This document shows positions 1 through 8,592 of a stretch of 64,000 bases of DNA, one piece after another. Source of the stretch: Helicobacter sp. Its GTDB lineage: Bacteria; Campylobacterota; Campylobacteria; Campylobacterales; Helicobacteraceae. Positions within the stretch are counted from its first letter, which is position 1; every line of letters begins with the position of its first letter. The translations under genes were made by a program, and so were the position numbers. The notes beneath the pieces were generated by a model that saw only the letters and a list, made by a program, of their open reading frames with translations, was not told the origin of the DNA and ran no database searches. The stretch covers positions 20,943 to 84,942 of the forward strand of contig NZ_JAAVGY010000056.1 in assembly GCF_014799995.1 (NCBI RefSeq), written 5' to 3'.

Positions 1-2481
1 AACCTTATTCTTTTGAATGGTTTGTTCATAATTATTGCCTATCTCTTCCTTATAGTCCTTTTGTGCTAAGATATAAATTTCTTCTTTATCCTTATCATTT
101 TTTAAAGTGATTTCATTCCTTGCTTTTGCATCTGCATTCTCTACACCAATGGTAGAATTTGCTAGAGTAAGATAATGGAAATTAATGGGCTTTAATTGAT
201 ACTCTGTGTTTTCTTGAAACTTGAGTGGTTCTAAATCTTGATTGAAACTATGCGGCAATGTGTTTAAAGAACCTAAGGTATTTAAAGCAATTTCTCTTTT
301 ATGTCTTGGATAATTGTATTGGGGCATTGCATTGCTTTGACTATAAAGACTCGCACTCACATAAGGCTTGTCTATATCCTCATCTAAGAAAGAAATAATC
401 ACTTCATCTCCAACTCTTGGAGTATGAAAGAAACCAGAATGGAGATTTGCAATCGGAGAGCTTACTCTAAGATAAGGAGAGTAATGATAGGAATAGGCTT
501 TGGTTTGCTGTGTAGAATCATTGTTGGAATCAAGACTTGTTGGATTCTCTCTTAGAGAAAGATTCTCTTGTGTTGGATTCTCTCTTTTGGTTTCTTGATT
601 CCTCTCTTGCACATTCTCTTGTCTTTCTCTTTTGCTTTGTATTTGCGTTTCACCCTGTATTTCTCTTTCATTTTGTGTTTCATTTTCTCTGTTATAGGCT
701 CTCTTATTATCAAGGATCTCTTGAGAGGCAAAGCAATTAATGCGCACTCTTACTCTCCCATATCTATCCGTATGGATTGTGTTTCTCTCTTTTTGTATTT
801 CCTCACTTGCTCCAATCACAATTCCTAAGGTGCTGCTTGGAGCTTTAGGCTTATGCTTTAAAGAGGGAGTAAAGTAAAAGGGTAGGGGTAAAAGAGTTAA
901 GAGATTAGAATAGGCAGGAGAATCTCCTAGAGTGTTTAGAGTCTCAAGAGATTCTTGTGCAGTCTTTGTTGTAGGTGAGGAAATGGTTTCTTCCTTTAGA
1001 GGATTCTTTCTGCTTTTGTTAGTCTCTAAATTCTCTTTTAAGAAAGCATTTCCTCTCTTGGCTAGATAATCATTAGAATTAAAGTTGTTTGCTAAAAGAG
1101 ATTCATTAAGGAGGAAATGTTCCATTCCTATAATCGTAAAGTCTTTTAGAGTCTCTTCTTTCTCTTGAATCTTATTTGCTTGAATGCTTTGGGAGAAATC
1201 CATCTTAATTTGTTGGTTTAAAAATAAGTCATAAATGTTACTTTGTGCTTTGAAGCAATGGTGTAAGACTTGCAATCTTTTTTCTTTTAAAGATAGGGGT
1301 GTCTTGAAATCATTTCTTTGGCTAAAAGAAGATTCACTCAAATAATTATGCTCATTATAGGTTCTCTCTTGCAGAGAAGATTCCTCACTTGTCTCTTGTA
1401 AGCTTAAAGCACTCTTCAAGCTTACACTCTCTAAGGCAAAAGGATTTGAAGCATTCTGACTGCTTTGGGTAAAGTGATTGGCTCTTAAGGTTTGTTGTTT
1501 ATAAAGACTAGAGATACAAGGTTCATTTAAAGTATTATTGCTCTTAGGATTAAACACAATCCATCTTTCCCCTCTTTTTTCTAAAGAGTGAGAATCTAAA
1601 TCCTTAAAATAAATGCTCTGTTCATCTTCATAGAAATAGATTCCATTATTGTGGGCAAGTCTTGTGATAAATTCTAAATCACTCTCATTGTATTGTGTAA
1701 TGAGTTCTAATTTAGGATAAGTCAAATGGAGAGGAGAGAAATCAAGATTCTTACCTAAATCCTCTTTGTAAAACTCTAGTGTTGTTTGGATTACTTCAAG
1801 GATGGTTTTGTCTGTATAGATTCTATTTGCCTTATTTAAAGACATTCTAAAGAGGGGAGAGGTGAGTGTAAAGCTAAAGAAATGTTTATGTCCTAAAGCC
1901 TTACTCTCTTGAGATTGATTTAAAATATTGGCACTGCTTTGAGAATTGAGTCCTAAATATTCTACAAAGGAGAGAATCCCTGTATAAACTTTGACTTCCT
2001 CTAAAGGATTATAAGGGGAGAGAGAGAATCTTTAGATTCTCTCTTTTCTTTAGAGTTCTCCTTAGAATTTAAAGATTCTTTACTTTTTTGCTTTTCATTC
2101 TTTTTAGATGTTTGCTTGAAAGAATCTAAGGGAGAAGAAAGTGTTGATGTCTTAGAGAGAGTTAAAGTCTAAAGTCTTATTCTTAGAGAGAGGGTAGGGA
2201 TTTCCAATCCTAAAGGTAGCTAATTGATCAATTAAGGCATTAGGGTGAAAGTTTAAATTCCTCTTGGGAGGAAGTGTATGTGAGGAAAGATAGGTTGCAT
2301 TACTCTTAGGGGAATGAGAAAGAAAAGAATCTAAAGCCAAAGGGTATTATTCTAAACTTTCTATATATCCCTCACAGGTAATTACAAATAAAGATTCTAA
2401 ACTCTCTTTGATATGCGCTTTGGTAATAAGAAAAGTAAGAGAATTGACATTTAAAGAAAGAGAGAAATTATTGTTAGACAT
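1..2481 (-). pseudogene. vgrG: Type VI secretion VgrG spike protein, interrupted, 3' end beyond the window
   Basis: Reading the minus strand from the ATG at 2481 gives an N-terminus (MSNNNFSLSLNVNSLTF, then VITCEGYIESLE) typical of VgrG. From about 2020 to 1 one long open frame carries the gp27-like region (VYTGILSFVEYLGL), the region around the OB-fold (DRYGRVRVRINCFAS) and the signature YSPYLRVSSPIANLHSGFFH followed by PRVGDEVIISFLDEDIDKPY. VgrG trimers tip the Hcp tube of type VI systems. Between these parts the gene is broken: TAA at 2347-2349, TAA at 2152-2154, then a stretch readable only in another frame (about 2155-2020, a Ser/Lys/Glu-rich insert), then a return to the first frame. 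Both frame changes fall at short CT repeats. A good ribosome site (AAAGGA) and a TATAAT box remain upstream. The VgrG identity is certain; whether this is a pseudogene, a switchable gene or a sequencing problem is open. Confidence 0.85.
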
Positions 2482-2511
2482 AGGAAATCCTTTATTAAAT
2501 TCTTTAATTGT

Positions 2512-2517
2512 ATTATA
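2512..2517 (-). promoter_or_regulatory. Putative -10 box for vgrG
   Basis: A perfect TATAAT on the minus strand, about 30 bases before the vgrG ATG. An AAAGGA ribosome site lies between the box and the start. No clear -35 is visible, which is common for housekeeping promoters in Helicobacter. The gene therefore seems to keep its expression signals despite its interrupted frame. Confidence 0.45.
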
Positions 2518-2667
2518 TGGAAAATAATCAATGAAGTCAGTGATTCTTTAGAGAAAAAAGTATAATTTAAGGGAATATTGAAATTAGGAAATCTCTCTAG
2601 CTAAATTTTATCTTTGTGTTTATTAAGGTATCTAGCTCATTAAGATTTAAAAAGGGAGAGAAAAGAA

Positions 2668-2763
2668 ATGAATTTTAGAGTGCAGATTGCTTTGGTATGG
2701 AATCTTATGGTGGTGTTTGTTATTTCATTAAAGTTATTTCATCTATTGCATTTAGCGCATTAA
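2668..2763 (+). CDS. Possible 31-residue hydrophobic peptide
   Basis: An ATG with a purine-rich GGGAGAG upstream opens a 31-codon frame (MNFRVQIALVWNLMVVFVIS, then LKLFHLLHLAH). It ends in TAA, and the last 44 bases overlap the 3' end of the converging CMD-family gene. It is mostly one hydrophobic helix. I know no family for it. It could be chance, or a small membrane peptide of the kind found in antisense or toxin pairs. Confidence 0.2.
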   Translation: MNFRVQIALVWNLMVVFVISLKLFHLLHLAH

Positions 2764-3601
2764 GGCTTCTTGGGTAGCCGATATAAGGGACTAGAGCAGT
2801 CGTAGTGGCAAGGAGAATTTTTCTCCCATTACCAATATTGAGATTGCCTTGTATGTGTGCCTTGACTTGTGGTTCTGCACCGCCAAGACTAATGAGAATT
2901 GCAAAGGTTAAAAGCTCTCTAAAGTTCATATCTAATCCCTTGCGCGTATAATAATCTCCAAAGCAATTTGCGCTTAAGAATCTACGGATATGTTTGACAT
3001 CTGCCCTTGCTGCGGCATTTCCCTTGTCTATACTTTCACCAAAATAATGTCTCTGTATGGCTAGCCCCTTTTCTTGTCTGTTTTCTCTCGTAGTTGTTGT
3101 TTGGGACTCTAAGGGAAGTTTGATTTTGTTTGCTTTAAAAACCTCATTACTCGCAAGGATAAATTCCAAACTTTTACCCATTCCGACATAGGGTGTAGCT
3201 TGATAAATGATTTCCTTAATCTCCACAGGGCTCACGCCATTTTTTAGGCTCGCTTGTGCGAAGTTTTTAAATTCACTGATTCCTTGTGTAGCAATGAGAC
3301 TTCCTAAGATGAGCTTAAGTCTTGTTTGCAAAGGCAGAATTTCGCTCTCTTGATAGACTTCGTCAAAGGCAAAATTGGCATAGTTTTGCATAAATTCCGG
3401 GTCAGTCTTGGCGAGTTCGCTAAGATTTGGGTTGCCAAAAAGTGCTTCAAGGTTTTGTTGTGCGTTGTTTGTGAGTTGCATAGAGATTCCTTTTGTCTGA
3501 TTTTGTTGGTTTGCAAGGAGATTTGTTGTGCTACTAAGAGCCAATGCGCCTGTGATTTGTAGTGAAGTTTTGAGGAACTTTCTACGCTTGTGATTTTGCA
3601 T
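2720..3601 (-). CDS. Tat-exported carboxymuconolactone decarboxylase (CMD) family protein
   Basis: A 293-residue protein. Residues 1-31 are a twin-arginine leader: RRKFLKTS, a hydrophobic stretch, then LLAN. The mature part holds two CMD-like (AhpD-type) helical repeats, around 45-165 (LQTRLKLILGSLIATQG, IKEIIYQATPYVGMGKSLEF) and 185-290 (LNFRELLTFAILISLGGAEP, NGRKILLATTTALVPYIGYP). These domains are found in decarboxylases and thiol peroxidase partners; no CxxC is obvious, so the reaction is unknown. The start is supported by AAGGA before the ATG. A second AAAAGGA lies just upstream of Met41, immediately after the leader, so a cytoplasmic form is also possible. The leader closely resembles that of the unrelated protein at 7364-7843. 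Confidence 0.75.
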   Translation of the reverse strand: MQNHKRRKFLKTSLQITGALALSSTTNLLANQQNQTKGISMQLTNNAQQNLEALFGNPNLSELAKTDPEFMQNYANFAFDEVYQESEILPLQTRLKLILGSLIATQGISEFKNFAQASLKNGVSPVEIKEIIYQATPYVGMGKSLEFILASNEVFKANKIKLPLESQTTTTRENRQEKGLAIQRHYFGESIDKGNAAARADVKHIRRFLSANCFGDYYTRKGLDMNFRELLTFAILISLGGAEPQVKAHIQGNLNIGNGRKILLATTTALVPYIGYPRSLNALNAIDEITLMK

Positions 3602-3824
3602 TATTGTTCCTTAGAATATGGAATCTAAAAGTAAATTTGATATTATAAATCTTGAGAGCTAGTCTCTGTCAAGAGGATAGTGTGCTTTTGTATCAATTTT
3701 CCATCTTAATAACTTTTGAAATCTCTTTATTATCAAATCTTTTAATATTAAGGAATGATTTTTGCTTAATAAATCACAAAGGAATTGATTTAAAGCAGGG
3801 ATAACTTAAGAACAAGGAGAGAAA

Positions 3825-5192
3825 ATGTCTTATTCTTATTCAAAACAATTTGGTGTGCAGTCGTATGTAGCAGGTGTCAATTATTCAGATTGGATACAAG
3901 AAGCCTTGAATCCAGAAAACAAATCCGCCGAAAATAAACGATTGAGTATTACTTCAAGTCAAGAGGATTATTTCAAAAAACAACGTTTGATTCAAGAAGC
4001 AATTGCCCAGCTGCAAAGCAATGGGAGTGTGAGTGCGAAGATTGCGAAAGAAGTTGATGTAGAATCTTTGAAAAAAAGCTTGCAAGATGCACAAAATGGA
4101 GAATCCAATGCGCTTAGTATCGGCGAGGGTTCAGAATCTAGCGAGGCACGGAAACAAAGCCAACTCAATGCTAAAACCCAAAGCGCAGCTTTGAAATCGG
4201 CTATTAATGTGTTGGATAAAGAACAAGTCAAGCCCCAAGATGCCATTCCAAATGTTTTGCAGCAAGCAAGTGGCGTTACAGATAAAGACGCAGACGAAGC
4301 CAAGAGGGCAAAAGAAGTCATTAGGCAAAGTGTAGAAAATGATTCGCTGATAGATAGAATGGCAAATAAAACAAGTGGAGGGCTTTTTGATAAGCATGTT
4401 TTTACGACTTCTTCTACTGCGCCAAGCAATGTGAGCGAATCGGACAAAATAGCGCACAATCCCTTAGCGATGAACGCAAGTTCGGAAGTGAGTGCCTTAG
4501 AATCTCTCGCGGTGGAATTTACTGATGAAGTGAGTGGAGCAAATGTGCGTGTGCCACTAAGCCAAGAAAATGCGGACAAATTAGTAGAACATTTTGGAAG
4601 TCTTGAGGCAGCGAGTGATTATGTCAAGGGATTCTACTATGATGCGGCTTATAAAATGGGTTATCTTAGTAGTGATGCCGATGGCGATGGCAAAATTAGC
4701 CTAGAGGAGGGCTTGAATCTCAAGAATCTTGTGAGCTTAGTTAATGGGAATTACTCTTCTGTTTCGGAGCAGTTTGGCGGCAATGTGGAAATGCAAAAGA
4801 AATTCCTAGAGCAAGTGGGATTTATTGATAATCTAGGCGATTTTATCAATCATTCTATTTCACAAGATAGCAATTTTGATGGAGGTTTAAGTCTTAATGA
4901 GATTCTTAGTAGTAGCAAGGAAGCGGTTTTTCTCAAAACTATGCAGAGTGCGAGCGCAAGTAGCGTAGAGATTCTAGTGATTCAAAGTTTTAAAATAGAA
5001 TTAAATATGGAATCCTTGAGTGATACTTTATTGAATTTGGGTGTAAAAGCAGAGGATTCCGCACAAATCATTGAGAGCAAGAAACTCAAAGACGCTTTGG
5101 ACGCAAGTTATTTAGAATCGCTAGATGAGACGACAAGAGAAAATTGGCTCAAAAGCGAAGTGTTGTTGAAAAATATGCTGGAGAGCGTATGA
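3825..5192 (+). CDS. EF-hand protein of unknown function
   Basis: 455 residues with a strong AAGGAGAG ribosome site. It has no signal peptide or membrane span. The N-terminal half is rich in Ser, Ala, Lys and Gln and looks helical or disordered. Two canonical EF-hand loops are visible: DADGDGKISLEE starting near residue 284, and DSNFDGGLSLNE near 348. Both have acidic or Asn residues at positions 1, 3 and 5, Gly at 6 and Glu at 12, so calcium binding is likely. I do not recognise the family. The stop codon overlaps the start of a 29-codon frame (ATGA), which suggests coupled translation. Confidence 0.7.
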   Translation: MSYSYSKQFGVQSYVAGVNYSDWIQEALNPENKSAENKRLSITSSQEDYFKKQRLIQEAIAQLQSNGSVSAKIAKEVDVESLKKSLQDAQNGESNALSIGEGSESSEARKQSQLNAKTQSAALKSAINVLDKEQVKPQDAIPNVLQQASGVTDKDADEAKRAKEVIRQSVENDSLIDRMANKTSGGLFDKHVFTTSSTAPSNVSESDKIAHNPLAMNASSEVSALESLAVEFTDEVSGANVRVPLSQENADKLVEHFGSLEAASDYVKGFYYDAAYKMGYLSSDADGDGKISLEEGLNLKNLVSLVNGNYSSVSEQFGGNVEMQKKFLEQVGFIDNLGDFINHSISQDSNFDGGLSLNEILSSSKEAVFLKTMQSASASSVEILVIQSFKIELNMESLSDTLLNLGVKAEDSAQIIESKKLKDALDASYLESLDETTRENWLKSEVLLKNMLESV

Positions 5193-5278
5193 TAGAGTTA
5201 GAATCTCTTATGCTAGAGATTCTATGCTTTGGATTGATAGGTTTTGCCGTGTGGCTATATGGGAGAAAATTCCGATAA
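5189..5278 (+). CDS. 29-residue single-span membrane peptide
   Basis: The ATG overlaps the stop of the EF-hand gene as ATGA. The peptide is MIELESLMLEILCFGLIGFA followed by VWLYGRKFR and TAA: an acidic N-terminus, one hydrophobic helix, then a basic end, which is the pattern of a small inner-membrane protein. The support is this composition and the coupled overlap. It is too short for a family call and may be chance. Confidence 0.35.
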   Translation: MIELESLMLEILCFGLIGFAVWLYGRKFR

Positions 5279-5373
5279 ATAGAGCTTTCTCTTTGCCTTG
5301 CAATTTCTAGTTTTCCCTTGCGCAAGATTCTATTTAGAATCTCGCAATGTTGCAAGCATTCTTGCTTAAAATA

Positions 5374-5862
5374 TTATTCTTTAGAAATTGTAATGCTTAG
5401 AATCTTATCTCCTTGTTTGATAGAATCCAATACCGCTAGACTTGCTTTGTCGTTTGGGAGAATGTGCCCAAATACCGTGTGTTCGCCATCAAGATGAGGT
5501 TGGGGTGCAAAGCAAATAAAAAACTGACTTCCGCCTGTGTTGCGTCCCGCGTGTGCCATAGAAATCGTGCCTTTAAAGTGTTTGTGTGGATTGTTTTCTA
5601 GTTCGCATTTGATACAATAGCCCGGTCCGCCGCGCCCACTTCCTTCAGGGCAGCCACCTTGTGCGACAAATCCTGCAATCACACGATGAAAATTAAGATT
5701 ATTGTAGAATCCGCTTCGGGCAAGACTTGCAAAGTTCGCGACAGTGTTTGGAGCTTCTTGTGGAAAAAGCTTTAATTTCATTTCTCCCTTTTCTGTGGAA
5801 ATTGTTGCGTATTGCATTGCGTCAAGATCTTCTTGTGTAGGATTAAATTCTTTTAATTCCAT
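5374..5862 (-). CDS. ppiA: Peptidyl-prolyl cis-trans isomerase (cyclophilin type)
   Basis: 162 residues covering one cyclophilin domain: APNTVANFASLARSGFYNNL, FHRVIAGFVAQGG, GTISMAHAGRNTGGSQFFIC and LDGEHTVFGHI contain the active-site Arg (FHR), the FF motif and the His of the conserved core. It speeds cis-trans isomerisation of proline bonds during folding. There is no signal peptide, so it acts in the cytoplasm. It is transcribed away from the trypsin-like gene at 5940. The family is certain; the symbol ppiA or ppiB is a convention. Confidence 0.93.
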   Translation of the reverse strand: MELKEFNPTQEDLDAMQYATISTEKGEMKLKLFPQEAPNTVANFASLARSGFYNNLNFHRVIAGFVAQGGCPEGSGRGGPGYCIKCELENNPHKHFKGTISMAHAGRNTGGSQFFICFAPQPHLDGEHTVFGHILPNDKASLAVLDSIKQGDKILSITISKE

Positions 5863-5939
5863 TTTTGAATCCTTAAAGTAGTAAAATTAAAGTTTTTATT
5901 GTAGTATTTTAAGTATTAAAAGTTGCAAAAAGGGCAAAA

Positions 5940-6674
5940 ATGGCAAAACTGATTTTGATAGCATTCTTAGCACTAAGTGCCTATGCAAAATATCCAGTGT
6001 GGTTACAAAATAGCGTCAAAGTGGTTGCAGAATTTAAAAAACCCAACCAACATATCTCTAGTTTTATTGAGGGTTATGGTCTTGTGATAAATGATAATTT
6101 GGTGCTTACAAGTGCTAAAGTTGTCTTGGATAAAGAAAAAGCAGAGGATATTACACTTTATCATACAGAGGTTTTGGGACAGCCTATTGCTTGTCTAAGC
6201 CACGCTAAGATTTTGGCATTAGATGATAATTTGGATTTGGCAGTGCTTGAAGTGGAGCAATTCACGGATATTTATTGTAATATTCTACCCACGCCAAATT
6301 TTAGAGAATTGGGCTTTAAAAAAAGTTATTTGAATCTTTTGTATGAGCCTTTTAGAATCCCTTTGAGAGAAGATTTAAGTATTTCTTATTTTAGTGAGCA
6401 GGATTGGTCGGAATTTTTACGCAGTAGAATCACACTGAAAGATTTTTTGGCACTCTCTGAAGAGACGAAAGAAGCAATGCTTGGAATGCCCTTGTTTATA
6501 GAGAATGAGTTTTTAGGATTGAAAGTCAAAGAATTTCCCAATGCGCAAAGCGAGAGTTTAAAAATCGGAATCCTTACACATCAAGAGATTTTGGAATTTT
6601 TATGCAGGTTACAAAAAGAAACTTTGGTTTTTAGGGGCAAAGAGGATATTAAAAAGTTTTGTGTGCAGCATTAA
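5940..6674 (+). CDS. Secreted trypsin-fold protein lacking the catalytic residues
   Basis: 244 residues with a signal peptide (residues 1-16, ending AYA). The segment at about 44-62, EGYGLVINDNLVLTSAKVV, follows the pattern around the catalytic His of trypsin-like proteases (GxGxVIN..LxLTxAHxV), but the His position holds Lys60. DDNLDLAVLEV at 95-105 matches the DLAVL strand that follows the catalytic Asp. The serine motif GNSGGP is replaced by LGMPLF at 181-186. The fold assignment is inference from these patterns. If correct, it is an exported pseudoprotease, perhaps a binding or chaperone protein. It stands alone between ppiA and a convergent LysE gene. Confidence 0.55.
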   Translation: MAKLILIAFLALSAYAKYPVWLQNSVKVVAEFKKPNQHISSFIEGYGLVINDNLVLTSAKVVLDKEKAEDITLYHTEVLGQPIACLSHAKILALDDNLDLAVLEVEQFTDIYCNILPTPNFRELGFKKSYLNLLYEPFRIPLREDLSISYFSEQDWSEFLRSRITLKDFLALSEETKEAMLGMPLFIENEFLGLKVKEFPNAQSESLKIGILTHQEILEFLCRLQKETLVFRGKEDIKKFCVQH

Positions 6675-6699
6675 TTTATCTTGTGATGGATTGAATCTA

Positions 6700-7293
6700 T
6701 CAAGAGTATTCAAAGATTGCTTCATAAAGAATCCCTAATGCGAGCGCAAAGAGGCAAAGCCCAGAGAGTTTAGAAAGCTTATTGATAGATTCAGAGAGAA
6801 ACAACCGAAACATGCTTCCTCCGAGTGCGTAAGTTGTCAGTGCGATAAATTCTAAAATCACCATAATGCTTGCGAGGGTAAAAAGATTGGATTTTGCCAA
6901 AAAAGGTGGGAGGAGTGCGAGAAAAAATATATAGGCTTTGGGATTGGAAATAGAGACAATGAATCCTTGAAGGATAAGTGAGATTCTGTCTTTTTTCTCG
7001 CAATGCTGTTCTTGTAGTGTTATCTTTTGAGTAGAGAATCTCCAAGCAAGATAAATCAAAAATAGGGCACTTAGCACCTGAAAGATTCTAAAAGCAAGGG
7101 AATAGGATAAAATGAAGTTTGCCCCATAACCACAGAGCATAACTACAAGTGTAAATCCACAAAGCGAACCAAACATCATCAATAAAGTTTTTTTGAATCC
7201 TACGCTAAGCCCAAGAGAGAGTGCGAGATTCATAGTAACGCCGGGTAGAAAGGACACGGAGGCAAAAGTCGTGATAAACAAAAGATAATCCAT
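6700..7293 (-). CDS. LysE/RhtB family amino-acid exporter
   Basis: 197 residues with about six hydrophobic segments and the LysE-family opening: FASVSFLPGVTMNLALSLGL resembles the PGP motif region, then GFKKTLLMMFGSLCGF. The central segment has IYLAWRFSTQ and SNPKAYIFFLALLPPFL, both typical of RhtB proteins. It is expected to export amino acids or related small molecules across the inner membrane; the substrate is unknown. The ribosome site is weak. A C7 run (G7 on this strand) lies about 45 bases before the start. Confidence 0.88.
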   Translation of the reverse strand: MDYLLFITTFASVSFLPGVTMNLALSLGLSVGFKKTLLMMFGSLCGFTLVVMLCGYGANFILSYSLAFRIFQVLSALFLIYLAWRFSTQKITLQEQHCEKKDRISLILQGFIVSISNPKAYIFFLALLPPFLAKSNLFTLASIMVILEFIALTTYALGGSMFRLFLSESINKLSKLSGLCLFALALGILYEAIFEYS

Positions 7294-7363
7294 TGACTAC
7301 ATTTTATAGTTTTTATGATTAGGAATCGTTGAAGTTATCCCCCCCTCACCCTCAATGCTTTTA

Positions 7364-7843
7364 CTAATGCGCTTGATAAACCTTTGAGACGATTTTCCAT
7401 TCTCCATTGCTTTTGAATAGTTGGTGTAAATCCGTGAAGTTTAATCCGTGCCAATTTTCCATTATCACACGCACACTTGCGATACTCTCATCAACATAAA
7501 GCACATCAATGTGTGTTTTGCAGTCTTTCGCTTCTCCGCTTGTTTCAAGTCCTTTGTAGAGATTGTCTATACCTCCACTCACGATACTGCCGTCTTTGTC
7601 TGTGCCGTGCATTAGAGCATTTTGAGTAAAGGCACGTTTGGCTATTTCGCTTTTGCCTTTGTTTGCACCCTCTAGGTAAAAATTAATCACCTTGATAATA
7701 GCTTCGTATTCACTGACTTTTGTCATTTTTTCTCCTTTAATTTTATGATAATTCGCAAAGCAATGTGTTGTGCCACCAAGAACCAACACGCCCGCAATTT
7801 GCACAGAAGTTTTTAAAAACTTTCTGCGTTGGTAGTTTTGCAT
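7364..7843 (-). CDS. SnoaL/NTF2-like (lumazine-binding-type) protein with a Tat leader
   Basis: 159 residues. Residues 1-31 are a twin-arginine leader (QRRKFLKTSVQIAGVLVL). Residues 40-159 form an NTF2-like fold of the putative lumazine-binding group: YEAIIKVINFYLEGANKGK, FTQNALMHG, DCKTHIDVLYVDESIASVRV, then FTDLHQLFKSNGEWKIVSKV. The role is unknown; such domains bind small ligands. Met40 (7724-7726) has its own perfect AAAGGAG ribosome site, so a leaderless cytoplasmic product is likely as well. The start at 7843 lies one base beyond the mdaB stop, with its ribosome site inside mdaB, so the two form an operon. Confidence 0.7.
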   Translation of the reverse strand: MQNYQRRKFLKTSVQIAGVLVLGGTTHCFANYHKIKGEKMTKVSEYEAIIKVINFYLEGANKGKSEIAKRAFTQNALMHGTDKDGSIVSGGIDNLYKGLETSGEAKDCKTHIDVLYVDESIASVRVIMENWHGLNFTDLHQLFKSNGEWKIVSKVYQAH

Positions 7844-7844
7844 T

Positions 7845-8441
7845 TTAGCTCCTTAAGTCGTGCCCAAATACTTTGTGTAAATGTGCCTTGTAATCCGCAA
7901 TATAATGTTCTACTTGAGGATTTTTAACCACATCATAACAAGTAAAGCTTGGCAATGCAGACATTCCTATAAATTCGTGTGCCTTGTGCAAATGCAGATT
8001 CACTCCATCTATGCCGATTCCTCCAAAAAATTCGTTTTTGTCATTAAATGCGTCTAGCGGAGCATTCCAAGTGGTACTTAAGAGATATTTTTTGTTTTTT
8101 AGTAATCCGCCTGTGCCATAGTTTTTGGTAGGATTGTCTCTGTGTCGTCCATCGCCTGTGATGAATTGAGATGCTCCAGCCATAAAGACTTTATCAATAT
8201 ATTCTTTGACAATCCAAGGTTCGCCCATCCACCAGCCCGGAAACTGCCATATAAGGCAATCAGATTGGAGAATCTTTGCGATTTCTTGTGTTTCATCATA
8301 ACCTTTGTCAATTTGTGTTTCTAGCACATTAAAGCCTAAGGATTCTAAAGTCCCTTTTGCGGTGGCTATCAAAGTCGCACTTAGTCTGCCTTCAGAATTA
8401 TAGAATGGTTTGCTGCCATTGAGTAGTAAAATCGTTTGCAT
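7845..8441 (-). CDS. mdaB: NAD(P)H quinone reductase, MdaB type
   Basis: 198 residues from the ATG at 8441, chosen over an upstream in-frame start at 8477 because AGGAG sits just before it and the protein then opens MQTILLLNGSK, as MdaB does. The flavodoxin-like fold shows in FNVLETQIDKGYD, DCLIWQFPGWWMGEPWIVKE and YLLSTTWNAP. MdaB reduces quinones by two electrons and protects against oxidative stress; in H. pylori it helps colonisation. It is divergent from the HxlR regulator at 8593, a common pairing for quinone-responsive control. Confidence 0.88.
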   Translation of the reverse strand: MQTILLLNGSKPFYNSEGRLSATLIATAKGTLESLGFNVLETQIDKGYDETQEIAKILQSDCLIWQFPGWWMGEPWIVKEYIDKVFMAGASQFITGDGRHRDNPTKNYGTGGLLKNKKYLLSTTWNAPLDAFNDKNEFFGGIGIDGVNLHLHKAHEFIGMSALPSFTCYDVVKNPQVEHYIADYKAHLHKVFGHDLRS

Positions 8442-8540
8442 TTTTACTCCTATTACATTGATTAAACTCTTGCGCAAAAGTTCGCAAGAATTATAAGTTA
8501 AACTTTTTAAAAGTGCAATACGGAAAATTTCGTGCGATAC

Positions 8541-8558
8541 ATACTCAAAAGAGAGTAT
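8541..8558. promoter_or_regulatory. Candidate HxlR operator between mdaB and the regulator
   Basis: ATACTC-AAAAGA-GAGTAT is a perfect 6-base inverted repeat with a 6-base spacer, the TACT...AGTA form used by HxlR/YodB-type regulators. Its right arm overlaps the TATAAT at 8556-8561 that would drive the plus-strand regulator, which suggests autorepression as well as control of mdaB. The repeat is seen directly; the function is inference. Confidence 0.55.
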
Positions 8559-8561
8559 AAT
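8556..8561 (+). promoter_or_regulatory. -10 box of the HxlR-family gene
   Basis: A perfect TATAAT 31 bases before the regulator's ATG, with a GGAGATAGG ribosome site in between. It overlaps the right arm of the inverted repeat described at 8541-8558. Confidence 0.5.
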
Positions 8562-8592
8562 AAAACTTCAAATAATCTTTTAGGAGATAGGA

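Noticed and set aside
537..828. Two overlapping plus-strand frames of 67 and 86 codons, hydrophobic
   Set aside because: They are the reverse of the repetitive VgrG insert and its CT-rich DNA; they have no ribosome site or plausible composition.
5325..5342. Inverted repeat AGATTCTA-TT-TAGAATCT as a terminator or operator
   Set aside because: GATTCT/AGAATC words are very common across this genome segment, the loop is only two bases, and no T run follows.
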